Assembly: GCF_902362185.1 (NCBI RefSeq)
Contig: NC_044496.1
Span: 50,614,636-50,678,635, forward strand
Length of the DNA: 64,000 nt
DNA from: Chanos chanos
Taxonomy: Eukaryota > Chordata > Actinopteri > Gonorynchiformes > Chanidae
Reading direction: 5' to 3'
Made by a program: the position numbers and the translations under genes. Shown one piece after another: positions 48,501 through 59,956 of the stretch. The notes beneath the pieces were generated by a model. The model was not told the DNA's origin, did not search any database, and saw only the letters and a list, made by a program, of their open reading frames with translations. Within the stretch, counting starts at the first letter, position 1. Every line of letters starts with the position of its first letter.

Positions 48501-51500
48501 GAGTTTCTTTTTGTAATATTCTATTTCATGCTATTTAACATCCTGGTGCCAAAATAAGAATAATTGTGGTCACTAATAGCTGCATATCAGTGAAGTTCCT
48601 AATATCAGATGCCAAACATCACACTGCCAACACCTCCTCATTATTTTAATTTTCTGTCCTTTTACATCATTAGGATTAGATAACACTGTCCCTCTTCGAT
48701 GTGAATTGATTTTGCTCCTGGAGAATGGCCAAGATGTCTCCTCTGAGACTTGGATCGGATATCTAATGCTCTTTGTCAATGCGTCTTTTCCATCTCTGCC
48801 CGTATAATCATATAAAATCCATGTAACATTAGACTGTCATAATGTGGATTATCACGATAGACCATTGAGGTGTGTGTGTGTGTGTGTGAGACTGCATATG
48901 ATAAAGGCTTTAATGTAATTTGCATTGGTCGTGTGTATTTAGATCCGTTTTGTTGTTTGCTCAGTATATTTGTGATATTTGGTGTGCATACTGTATTATT
49001 AGAGGATGCTCTGCAGGCCATGAAAGAGTTAAGCAATGCTGCCTACTGTGTGGGCGCCGAGAGAGAGGGAAAGAGAGAGAGAGAGAGAGAAAGTAGGAGA
49101 GAGCTTGGCTGTTTCAGAAGAGGGGGTGGCAGTCATATCCATGAGGGGAATAGTAGGGGGGGTCTTTAAGATGCTTCCTGCTGTTCCTCTCACCATGCAA
49201 CCCATCCCCCGCACACTTACTGACTGACTGACTGACTCACTCACTCACTTGCTCGCTCCCTCTCTTAATCTCCGTTTCTCGGTCTCCTCTCAATCACTCT
49301 TATTTCTTTTTTATTCTGGCTCTGCGTCTTTTGTTTCAAATTAGTTGTCATTTTTCTTTAACCCACTCTCTGTCAATCTCTCTCTCACTTTCATTTCTCT
49401 CTGTATGCTTTTTTTTTTGTTCATATATTTGAAAAAGTTAAGGGGGGGGTGGGTTGTGAGTAAACTGCTTGAGTAGATAAGCCTGGTCAAAGTCTCTCTT
49501 TCAACACTACTCAGCCCCCCTTCTTCTTCTCCTTTCTTCTTCTTCTTCTTCTTCTTCTGCACTGTTCTTTGTTTTGTCATCTGTTCTTTTCCACCCTCTC
49601 TTTATTAACTCTTCCATCCCCCGATTCATCTCATCAGTTTGAGTCACCTGTTTTGTCTCTGTAAGAAACAGACGGATGGCCAGACTTACGGGAACACTAA
49701 CAATAGTGACTGTTGCCTGAAAGGGATACTTAAGGAATAGTGGGAGGGTTGTTGAAGGCAGGATGGGTGTAGTTCCTAATTAATCTTATGCAGTGATTAA
49801 CAAGGAACGCTTTGTGTGGTTAAGCAATAAAACACGGATAAAACACTAAAACAAGGTTACATTTCTCAAGACAGTGCTTAAAAACTTTCGCAAAAAAATG
49901 CATCATGTGTTTTGTGCCTTGTCTTATTCTCCATTATTTTTGTTTATGATGTGCCTGCTTGGCAATTAAGAACATCGCCGAAGTCGGATGACACATCAAA
50001 GATATACGAAAGCTATAAACACTGTCTTGACTTGTGCTGACATGCTGAAGCAGGTTTCATTCCCTTTTCTTCAGGTTCCATCTCCCAGTGAACTGGTACC
50101 GGCCAGCACAGGAGAGGGGCTCAGTTCTCGATGGTCTACACTGTCCTGGGATATCCCATCAGAACTCCTTTCCCCAGCAACACCAGAACCAATTGCTACC
50201 ACACCGCAAGACTGGGACTCTAGGCCCAGCTCAGGTACTTGTGTCTGATATGGTACTGGAATACGCGTTGTTTTTAAGTTTTATATTATATATTAGTAAC
50301 TGTTATGCAAATTATCTGCTATGCTGCGTACACAGGACATAATTTGTATTTATTTTTACCTCATATGCAAAACCTTAAATGTGTCGGTGTTATTGTACAG
50401 TGTTTTTGTTATATGTACAAGTCATAGATTGTCAAACTGGTTTTTGGCTGGATAACATTTTTTTTTATGTGTGCCAACGACTTGAGTAAATCCAGTGGTT
50501 GTGATCAGGACCTTTTGGATTACTGTTTGCCTTTCACTCCGACGTGACGTATAGGTCCTGGGCGTTCGCCAGCTCCGTGTGGCTTTCGGCAAATATTAAC
50601 TTTGGCTTTTCTATCTTTGTGCTTAAATGTATGTTCTCTGTCATTCTTTAAAAAAGAAAAAAAAAACTTTATCTTCTGCCACTCCTCCTCCTCTGCTCCT
50701 TTTCTTCTACCCCCATTCTTTCTCTTTCTCTGCAGGTTTCTATTCTGTCAGTGGGAGTTCCCTGTCGGACTCCTGTTTCTCAGTGTCCAGTGAGGCAGCT
50801 CCTGGAGGGTCAGTGAAAATGGGGGGAACAGGAAGGCCTCATTCACTAGACCACGGTGCTACACAGTGGAGGGAGACTGAACAGCAGAGTGCTCAGAGCC
50901 CAGAGGCGACTGTAGAGAAGGCTGATAATAGAAGACCTGCCTCTACAGGTTGGTGGATATTCTCCACTTCTTCATTTGTATTTTTACCCGAATTTTGTTA
51001 TGCTCAGTTTTGTAAATTTGAGCTGTTTGTCTCGTGGAGTGGTCTGATGTTTTTATTCATGTGTTGTTACTCACCTTGTCATTTCAGATATGCTGTCCCC
51101 TTAAATGAAAATAGATCAGTGATATCAAGGCTATGTTTAGTCTGTGCATTGGCTCTATTGTCAGTTTGCTGCGTGAGTTCATTAGGGTCCTTTGTGTCTT
51201 TTCTAACAGGCGATCTGGACATCAGCGGCCTAATGTTTCTGACAGATTTTTTCTCCACTTTGTGTGGAACCCAGCAGGGATCACTTCTGTCACCTTCCAG
51301 TTCATTCCTTACCAACCGGCAAATCCAGCTGGACCCCAAATTCTGCACTGACCTGGTCTCTCGCAAGACCAAAGAAGTGTACCCTTACCCCAGCCCGTTA
51401 CATGCTGTGGCACTCCAAAGCCCGCTCTTCACTTCCTGTCAGGACCCCTCCCCGCCCCGCCTTTCTCCGAGCCCTGAGAATGTGCAGCCCGCGGAGCCTG

Positions 51501-53581
51501 AGCCGGAACAGCCCCCTGTGAAATCTCGTCCTCCCCCGTCCCCATCACTCACACAGCTGGAGCAGTACATATCCAGATTAGTTCAGCAGTATCACAGCAG
51601 GGCGGCTGCAGAGTTCCCTGGTCAAGGCTCGCAAAAGAACGATTCGTTTCCAAGCCACAAGGCACCGCAGTTAAGGAGTGGTTCCTCCTCCAGTCTAGGA
51701 GGAGGCAGTGTGACCCCATCCAAAGTACTGGGCAACTCAGCCAGAGTTAGCCTGAGCAGTATTGGTAAGAAAGCCAGCAGGAATTCCATAAATCTGGGAA
51801 ACCTTCCATCCGTGACTGGCGAGGATTTCAACATAAGTTTTCATTTGAACTTGAATTTGAACTTGAATCCAGCTCAGAATAAAAGTCTAAATATTGACTC
51901 CAAAAATGCGAAGGATGTGACGGCATCGTGTGGGCATCTCAGCGCCAGCATTGCCACCCCGACGGCCTCTCCTTCTTCTTCCTCGTCCGCTATTACTATC
52001 ACTCCTAACTGGAGGGGTCGACCACGGATATCCACCTGTCCATCGACAGTGAGCAATCGTGGGTCATTGGAGATTACTGGGAGGACGTTTGGACCACTGG
52101 GCTTCTCTCGCTCGCTTGACTGGAGTGGAACTTCGAGAGAGGAGGCAGAGGGGTGTCCTCCAACCAAAGCTGTGGAAAGTCCCCCAAAACTCAGCGAGGA
52201 CTCAGCTGTGGTCTGTGAGATATCGCGTGTTTCTGGGCTCCCCAAGTCTGTAGTGGTGGGACTGATGGAGGAAGGGGTCGAGTTGGATGCAGAATGTTTT
52301 ACGAGTGAAAGACAGAGAGGGGAGGGGTCGGCTTCTCCTTGTAGTGCACCAACACCCCGCTCATCAAGATCCTCACTACAAATGCCCTGTGGGTCCGATT
52401 ACGGTGCTAAGCATCTGGGCTCACCAGCTCCGAACCACTGGGCAGGAAGCATGGACCCTGAACAGGACTACAGTTCCCATCAGCACCACCTACATGTTAC
52501 ACGCACACCCCAGTCAGGCAGCCCACATTCTGAGTCCGAGCGCTCCGACCGCACTTCCAACCATTCTATGACTGGTACCTCCCCGGTCATGCCTCTCTCA
52601 CACACTCATTCTGACACAGCGTCCTCTCCAGGCTCCGCCTCCCACGCCAGAGTGCATTCTCCACCTCGGCTTCTCTCCAGTTCGCCCTTCACCCCTGCTC
52701 AACTGACAGTGTTTCGTCGCGATTCCCCATCCCAGTGTTCCCTCCCCCGCTTCCGACCGTGCGGCTCCCCACTGGAGGGTGCCATCAGGCCCAGGGGTGG
52801 GTCTTTGAGGCAGGAGGCAGGTGCTGGTTGGAGGTCTCAGGAAAGGGGATGGAGGAGGAGCGGTGATGGTGAGAGGCTCTACCAAGGCAAGCACGCTTCA
52901 CGAGAACTGATTCGCGCATCAACTGTTAGCAATTACTCAGGGAGGGACTACAGCAGTGGATGGGAGGATGACGTAGGTTCTCAGACTCCGAAAAAGGGGG
53001 GCAAATTCTGGAAAGGGTTTGAGACACGACTGTGGGGAAAAGAGGAGGACGGAGAGAGTGTTCAGAGGGGCGCATTAGGAGGTCGAAGAAATGCCTCCTT
53101 AAAAGAAACTTCATCCAAAAAGGGGCAGGAAAAATTTGAGGGCAAGTCGTCCAAACGGAAAGGAACAAGTTGGGATGGCCGTAGCTCCAGTCTTCGGCTA
53201 TCCAGGAGGGCGCTGTTCCGCAGCGAGTCTCAGGGAATTCTGGAGCCGCAGTCTCAAAAAAGGGAAGGCTGCCTCCGCAGCAACCTGTGGTCTTCTTCAT
53301 TTGAAATCAGTCGCGAGGGACGCGGTTCGGAACGAAGTCGGAATCTTGTGAAAAAAGAAGAAAAACACCTTTCTTCCACTGCCAGCCTTTTTCATCTCTC
53401 CCGTTCACAGAGCCTAGAGGGCAGCTGTCAATCCCTCTCTCCTCTCTCTTCCCCATCCCTTTCTCCTTCTCCACCTCCGCCAGCCCCGCTGACACGTTCT
53501 AGATCATTCCGCGACCTTGGGAGAAGAGTTTTTGGCTCGATGAGATCCCTTAGTTTAAAAAGTCACAAATCAAAAAAGTGA
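45547..53581 (+). CDS. DACT (Dapper) family protein, divergent paralogue, probably dact4
   Basis: DACT proteins are cytoplasmic/nuclear Dishevelled-binding scaffolds that tune Wnt and TGF-beta signalling. Four coding exons: 45547-45789, 50075-50234, 50736-50948, 51210-53581, giving 995 residues in phase. Family blocks: GERLKATLAGIMELDLLRSR (N-terminal helix), DSRPSSGFYSVSGSSLSDSC, then LDPKFCTDLVSRKTKEVY and YPSPLHAVALQSPLF, and a short QLEQYISRLVQQY motif. The rest is Ser/Pro-rich, with a basic end (RSRSFRDLGRRVFGSMRSL...KSHKSKK). Two usual DACT features are absent: exon 2 carries no leucine-zipper heptads before DSRPSSG, and the C-terminus lacks the -MTTV PDZ ligand of DACT1-3. The four-exon layout matches the family. 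Neighbours ttc9c and ehd1 suggest the fourth ohnologue. The start has A at -3. A further exon in the 4.3-kb first intron is possible but was not found. Confidence 0.85.
46164..47460 (+). mobile_element. Decayed Tc1/mariner-like DNA transposon in DACT intron 1
   Basis: The ends are inverted repeats: left 'tacatatagtacc...agaaagtattcagaccc', right (reverse complement) 'atacataatgccttcagaaagtattcagacacc'. Length is about 1.3 kb, usual for Tc1 elements, and the outer bases fit a TA target. Inside, on the plus strand, is a degraded transposase reading. The clearest piece is FQRDNDPKHTAK at about 47266-47301, which holds an Asp of the DDE/D catalytic triad, and 'aagcatggtggaagcatgg' at about 47112 is also typical. 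The reading frame is broken many times, so it is a non-autonomous relic. Confidence 0.9.
47461..50074 (+). other. Rest of DACT intron 1
   Basis: Between the transposon and exon 2 there are (TG)n at 48865-48886, (GA)n at about 49058-49090, a CT/TC-rich zone at 49250-49420 and (CTT)n at 49523-49557. I looked here for a leucine-zipper exon of the DACT family and did not see one. Confidence 0.6.
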
Positions 53582-53958
53582 AACAAATGGAAATTTGTCA
53601 CAAATGGAAGTCATCACAATAGAAAATTTTAGACAAAGGGCAGGCCAGTGTCAAGTCATGAGACGTTTATTTATTATTCCTCTCTCTCTTCTGCACGTAT
53701 ATGTGCCTCTGCATGCGAATCTATACTGTGTCTCTGTGCAGTGTGCACTGTTTTCGTTATTGTGTACATGTGTGCTCTTATTTCTGTGAATATTTTGCTT
53801 TTAATATGCACACTTATTCAGTTGAAACGTATATAGACCAAAATCAGAGAGAAGAATAGATCATCTAAATTAAGTTGAAGCTCAGGACTTTGAAGTGTAA
53901 TTCAAAAGATGTCAGTATCATAAAAAAAATTTAAGATAGTATTAAACCGGGTCTTACC

Positions 53959-53964
53959 AATAAA
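53959..53964 (+). terminator. Poly(A) signal of the DACT gene (AATAAA)
   Basis: An AATAAA lies 378 bases after the DACT stop codon, before the convergent ttc9c gene. Confidence 0.55.
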
Positions 53965-54484
53965 GACATTTCAAACTAGGCTTCATGAATTATTTTCTTA
54001 TTTGCTGAAATAATATAGTTTAAATGCATAGTACCTCACAGATGGTTCTGTAAAGTACTTTGTCGCTCAGCAATGAGATTAAATCTCACGTTGTCTAAAT
54101 CCCAAATCTAAACTATAATCATCTTTTTCCAGCTACTTAGAATACATGAAACCTCTCATAACATTTGGGTTCAATCCTCCTCTAATCCAAACATAAGGCG
54201 ATTTAGCTGACACACTCATAATTCATTAGAATTCCAACAAACAATGCAAACGGACTGTTTCAAAACAATATTTTTAATGTGCGAGAACAAAGACATTCAA
54301 GTTTTTGAAAGACGAGTGAAAGCTTTCACCAAGAACAAAACAATAATTCAAGTACAGAGTACATAAGTAAAAGGACCTGACTGAAACCAGAATCTACCGC
54401 AATGGGAGGTTAAAAGATACTTGAACAGTGCATTATATTCTCCTATGGACAGGCAGATATGTCCTCCCGTATCTCCCTCCTTTC

Positions 54485-54490
54485 TTTAAT
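54485..54490 (-). terminator. Candidate poly(A) signal of ttc9c (ATTAAA)
   Basis: Tttaat on the plus strand is ATTAAA on the minus strand, about 170 bases after the ttc9c stop. A variant signal, assigned by position. Confidence 0.35.
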
Positions 54491-54576
54491 GTAGTTCACA
54501 TCTTATATCTCACTTTGACTTTGATTGATCCCCCCCTCCCGTCTATATGGAACATATAAAGTACATTTCCAGTAAC

Positions 54577-54600
54577 ACCCCCCCCCCCCCCCCCCCCCCC
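54577..54600. repeat. Poly-C tract downstream of ttc9c
   Basis: A run of about 24 C residues lies in the likely ttc9c 3' UTR, where it is poly-G in the transcript. Confidence 0.85.
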
Positions 54601-54662
54601 TTCCTGGGTGAGAATTTAGCTCTTTGCTTTTACCACTGTTTCAGCTCAGATATTCAGCTTCA

Positions 54663-56787
54663 TCAGACATGCTTCTGGCTTTCCTCAACAACTTCCTCTC
54701 CTGCTTCTTGCTTCTGTTTGGTGAACATGCCTTTGTAAAGAGCTTTCTCCTTTTGGTAGTCAGTGTTAAGCCTCTCCTCTACTCGCTGCAGCTGCTTCTT
54801 CACATTGGCATCTGGGGAAGAGATGTAATGGGGGGAAAAAAGAAAAAAAAGAAAAGAAAAAAAGAACAACCACTTTTTGAGGACAATCAGACCTCTGCAG
54901 TATTTCTTACTGTGTCTGTGGGGTTTTAACATATCAGTTACAAAGTTTGAGTGCATTATTTAATTGTATTCCCATATTACTTTAAAACAGACATGAGTGA
55001 TATTGTTTCCTGTAGCTTATTTCTGTTTACTGGAGTGTTGACCTCTGATTTTACAATAGCTAAAGCATAGGTAACTATAGCATAACTATCACATAGTGTC
55101 AAACTGTACTTAACATTAAAAGCCTTATTAAACATTATCTGACAGTCGTGTGATTTATGTTATTAAATATATGAATGGTTTTAAATTGTGACAAATCCTA
55201 AGCAGATGACATGCCTCGATTAAGACTGGTTAATTCTGTCTGCATGCTAAGATGCTACAGAACCTACTCAGATTCTCTACTCAGTATTTTACCATTAGGT
55301 TTCCCCCTGCTGGCCTGAAGCAGGTATTGCCGGGCAGTCTGTGCGTCCCCCAACTCCAGTGCAGCCACTCCAGATCTGTACAGGGCTTTAACATCACCTG
55401 GTCTCCATTGCAGCACTTTCAGACTGTACTCCTGAACTCGTGCATAGTCCACACATTCACGCTGGAGTAGGCATGCTGTAAAGCGGACAGAAAGTGTAGA
55501 CTATAGGAGAAATGCAATGTAGTACCGCCACTGAGTACGTCGTCAATCTACATTGTTGACGTACAGAATTACGATGCAGGGTCAATGCCAGTCTTAGCTG
55601 ATATGCAACACGGGAATCTATAAATCTACCATGGCATCATAACATATTATGCAACAGGTGCATTGGAAGCTGGATTGCTGATATTGTGGACTATGAATTT
55701 CAGGAGGGTTTGTTAGGGACACTATGAAGAGTGACCCTGTATTTGTTCTCTTCCTGAGCTATGCAGCACTAAGCTGACAAAGCTGTCTCACTAAGGTGTC
55801 CAGTTGCCCTGTCCCATACCAATATTGGTTCTATTCATTACGTTATCTACTCTGCAACTTACACGATAAATTATGGGGCTAAGAGGAACTATTATAATGT
55901 GTGTGTGCATGATTATGGCTTCCTGTGAATTTTAATGTGAGTTTTAATGTCAATTTAATTATACCATTGCCTGGGCAGCAAATATAACGGAATCTGAGAT
56001 TTAATCGTCTATATGAATATATGCCGCGATGAAAGCATACACACCAGCTAAATTGTTATAGCAGTCAGTTTGCGTATTCCTAAGGAGTTCGCTTTGCTCG
56101 GCGCGGAGTGGTGCTTGATGGGGCCCGAATGCTTTGACTGCTGAAGTCACATCGGAGTCCAGACCACGAAGAACCAGCAGGGCACGGTGGTATCGCCCAA
56201 TAGCAGATCTTATGTTTTTCTCCCGGTAGAAATCGTTCCCCTCTGTTTTCAAACGCACTGCTTCTTGAAGCTGGGAATCAACTCGTGCACTTAAACGCTC
56301 AGCCGCTGCAGAGCACGCGACAGAACTGCCCGCCTCCTCCAGTGTAAGAGTTTCCGAAGTCTGTTTCACACAATAAATACGTTTAGATTAGCCAATAAGC
56401 ACAATAAATAATTATTAGATTAGGTTAGTGAAAGAGTCTTACACAATTTGAAAATATACTCGTGTGAAAGTTAAAAAAAAAAAAACCAAACACTTGGAAA
56501 CTTGAGGCACAGAGCCGTTAAAGATGCGTCGTTAATCTCTCGGTGACAACTGACAACTGTCAGAACACGCAACATAAAGTCTCAATATTTGCTATAAAGT
56601 AGTGTTTACTGCTTTCATTTTGAATTTGTTTATTTGTTACTGACCGTTCTGGAAAAGACACCGTCGGACATATTTTAGTTGAATGTGCATTTGTATGAGA
56701 ATAACAGCGCTTGAATATCACAGACACTATGAAATTCAAAAACATGTCAGTGAATGTTTAAGATATTGTATTTACCTGTTCCCCCAT
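54663..56787 (-). CDS. ttc9c: Tetratricopeptide repeat protein 9C
   Basis: TTC9C is a small TPR protein of the TTC9 family; its molecular role is poorly known. Four minus-strand coding exons: 56787-56776 (MGEQ only), 56360-56045, 55475-55293, 54811-54663, giving 219 residues (human 171). TPR-type blocks: EAVRLKTEGNDFYREKNIRS, AIGRYHRALLVLRGLD, NTQTDCYNNLAACLLQRECV, VLQWRPGDVKALYRSGVAAL, then DANVKKQLQRVEERLN and YQKEKALYKGMF. The human protein begins near the first of these blocks, so the fish protein has about 40 extra N-terminal residues and a short acidic tail (QKQEAGEEVVEESQKHV). The 12-base first coding exon was found from an ATG followed by CAG|GTAAAT and the matching phase. Divergent from tmem179b, as expected for the 11q12.3-type cluster. 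Confidence 0.93.
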
Positions 56788-57869
56788 TGTATTTATGGCT
56801 AATGGTGACTGCTGCGCCGCATCTGCGCACTGTTTTAGAAAGGCAAACTTAAAACATTGGCTAATCTATTTAGCTGCTGTTACCAGCCCTCCACACGCTC
56901 ATTATCCAAACTGCTGCGATTTCCCTCTGTTTCTTCTTCGAGTAGATTCGATACAGACAGCGTTGCCTGTAACCAAACGCACACTGCCATCTATTGGCTC
57001 GTATTAGACATTAAAATATATAACCTGCTGCACCAATGCAGATAATGACACATTTAATGATCTATGAAATTTTGAAGTTCAAGACGAAAAGAAACTGGTT
57101 TCACAATCACAGTGCCAATAACCGGTTTAATATTAACGATGTTTCTACAGGCTACGCGTATTTGCCTGGTATATCCAGTGATTTGTGCATTATGTAAGAA
57201 TAAGAGATATTTTCTTAGATACATGTGAGATGGGGTCTAATCATCTTTGACAGAAATGACTGGAGAACGAGTTCAAAGTTGATATGTGCTGGTTTTACAA
57301 ATAAAATTTCATTTTAAAAAATCACCGTTTAGTGACAGTTAGTCTCACAAGCTGCGTCTGTTCTACTGACCGACTTTATGAGAGGGGAGGAGTTGAAGCA
57401 TTTGTCATAGTAGACCCCCATCGGCATGCCGCCACAAAACCCCACCCCAACGCAACAAAATTATTTTTTCGGGAGTAGAGGAATGTCTCCATCGGCCCTG
57501 GATTTAGTATAGATTTATATTTAGTCAGCGGAGAGCATCGGTTGATACGTATAAACTGTTCTAAGCCTAAATTGATTTTTGACAGACTGATCTGGAATAG
57601 GCGTACGTGCATGTCGTGGCTGTGTGCGTCACCGCTAAATCTGATCGACTAGACTAGAGTCCCAGTACATCTGAGACGTTGTATAACACAGATCCGACTG
57701 CGGGGGGAGGAGCCGAAGCTCGAAATATCAGCACTGTTATGTTTGAGATATAATGTTATTAGGCAACCACAGGATCTGGTTAGCAGCACGTTATTGTAAC
57801 GGCTTTAAAGTGTAGCGTTTAAACTGTATTTTGGCATTTACAAAGTTAGGAACCTCTACCAGAATTAGC
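56788..57869. promoter_or_regulatory. Divergent intergenic region between ttc9c and tmem179b
   Basis: The two start codons are 1,082 bases apart on opposite strands, so this region should hold both promoters. GC content rises at 57380-57720, with 'ggggaggagttgaag' and 'ggggggaggagccgaag'. No TATA box was recognised. Confidence 0.5.
56983..56997 (-). promoter_or_regulatory. Possible CTCF-binding motif near the ttc9c promoter
   Basis: The minus strand reads CCAATAGATGGCAGT, which fits CCASYAGRKGGCRS at all but one position. Low specificity. Confidence 0.25.
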
Positions 57870-59593
57870 ATGGAGCTTGACCGACGACTACTGTTGGCAC
57901 ACTGTGCCGCCCACACCCTTTCGGTTCTGGCCGGACTACTTGTGGTGATACCGCTTGCACTCAACGGATCTGCGTTTAAAGGAAGATGTGCGTTGTTTAG
58001 CCAAGGCTTCTGGCGGACAGAGAATCTAACCCTTAACAACGAAGAATCGAAAGAGGTCACACATCTGGTAATACAACAATGGGGACCACCGGCCGCTTGC
58101 CAGTTCGCTACATTTGTCGGAGTCTTTACGGTGTTGTACGGCGCAGCACAGGGGTGGCGAAGCCTGTTTTACCTCCACCGGCGACATGACGAGTGAGTAG
58201 CCTACTAACCTATAAATAATAATAATAATAATAATAATAATAATTCTTATTATTACATTGCTCTAGCTCAGTAAATCTATTGATTCCACCAATACCAGAC
58301 AGAGGGCTAATTTATAATTTGCTGAATAATTGGTAGTGTAGTCTGGTCGCCTGTCGAATGTGATTTTGTGAGACGCATAGCTCTTAAAAAACTATATATT
58401 CACAAATGTGTACATATATACATATATGCTATTTATATTTTATATGTGTTGTGTCTTCATAACAGCACGCTATTCTCTGCCTTCCTCACCCTGCTCCTGA
58501 GCTTGTGTGTGCTTTTCCTCTCTGGAGGGGCGAGTGTGACCCTCACCTTGGGTCTTGTGTCCTGGTGTAACACCGTCACTGACCAAAACACCCGGCCATA
58601 CAGGTACGAAGCACAAAGCTCTACATCTGTCACAGATATTATTTAAAAAAAAAAAACCATAATACATGAGATAAGAGTCTGGCATAGATACACCATTAAT
58701 CTTATGTTTTGGTATCATACCACAAATGTTATCTTCAAGTAATTATTAAGTAATTATCTTTATTTATGTAAGGAATTATAAAGGATTTTAAGGGATCATT
58801 AAAGGAAGTTATTCATAAATAAAGCTTTAGCATCATTTGTATATGCATTATATAACCTGAGAATTAAGTGCAACATGTTTGTATAAATGGTAAGATTTAA
58901 GCCTGTCAAATTATTTAAAGTTAGTATACTCTGATGACAGGTTAACAAATTCTCTTTTTTGGTCTTGGGAGACATTCCTCTGAGGAGCAACTGTGAATAC
59001 AGGCATTTGCTTCAGTCTTATGTAAACACATTTGATTAAACCATTCAGAGTCAACTCAAGTCTGATTAGAATCAGGTGTGTCCCATTCTTGCCGTGACTC
59101 TGAGGCTCATCGCTGGGAGTGGTCACTTACTCTTGTGCCAGACACATACATGCAGCGTGGCTCATGGAAAAGTTCATGTAAAAAAAAAAAAAAAATCAAA
59201 AGCAAAAACTAAGACACGATTCAGGGGTTAAGGAGAATATTATTTGTCTGATGGATTTACCTCACGTGTCTTAATGTCTGCTTCTGCACTGTTTTGAGTC
59301 CTTCATTTAGTTATGTATTTCCTTTCTGTTACACGCTCTTTATGTCATATGTTAAAGGTTTGAATGAATGTGCGGTGTTGAAGCCTACGAATCCAAAATT
59401 ATTATGATATAGTTTATGAATCCTTTCAAGATTTTTTGCTTCGTCGTCTTTATATTTTAAATGTTTTTTTTTTCTCCACAGCTGTGCAGAGTCCCAGGCT
59501 ATTCCCCTGTACCTGGATGTTGAGACGTCTTCATTTTACACCGAACTCACCTGTGCGCAGGTAACATTTCTGTCTGCTTCAAGTACTAGCTCT

Positions 59594-59640
<47 letters not shown>

Positions 59641-59956
59641 CACCCTCTCTTCCTCTCTCACAAAGATTTTTCTCAAATTTAAAGCCTAAGCCATAGACGC
59701 AGTTCTGAGACTCTCGCTGGATCTCTGTATCTCTCTTTTATTTTCTCCCCAGATCTCTCTGTGGTGTGTGACAGTTCTGTGGTTGACTCACTCAATCTTG
59801 TCCTTCCTGCGACTTTATCACTCCCACAGTCAGCACATCAGCGGTCCGTGCCTGCCCAGAGAGAAGGAGCGTTTGCTGGGGCAGCCGCGTTCGGACTCGC
59901 CTCCGCATCCCCACGGTCACTCAAATTCCCCACAAAGTCCCAGTGCTTTTATCTAA
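57870..59956 (+). CDS. tmem179b: Transmembrane protein 179B
   Basis: TMEM179B is a four-pass membrane protein of the TMEM179 family with no settled function. Four coding exons: 57870-58192, 58466-58603, 59482-59560, 59753-59956, giving 247 residues (human 219). Membrane segments: about residues 9-31 (AHTLSVLAGLLVVIPLAL), 73-100 (CQFATFVGVFTVLYGAAQGW), 110-138 (TLFSAFLTLLLSLCVLFLSG) and 182-204 (ISLWCVTVLWLTHSILSFL). The loop after the first segment has GSAFKGRCALFSQGFW, like GSFSGRCPLY in the human protein, and a possible N-glycosylation site (NLT). The start has A at -3. The cytosolic tail is rich in His, Ser and Pro. Intact. Confidence 0.88.
58214..58243. repeat. (AAT)n microsatellite in tmem179b intron 1
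   Basis: About ten AAT units begin about 20 bases after the exon 1 donor. Confidence 0.9.
59598..59638. repeat. (CT)n microsatellite in tmem179b intron 3
   Basis: About 20 CT units lie between exons 3 and 4. Similar CT runs occur at 3755-3805, 30387-30418 and 62680-62713. Confidence 0.9.

Noticed and set aside
50627-50735. Reading the DACT exon 3 frame upstream through a Lys/Ser/Pro-rich stretch as coding.
   Set aside because: It is a pyrimidine tract leading into an acceptor (tctctgcag) at 50735, so it is intron.
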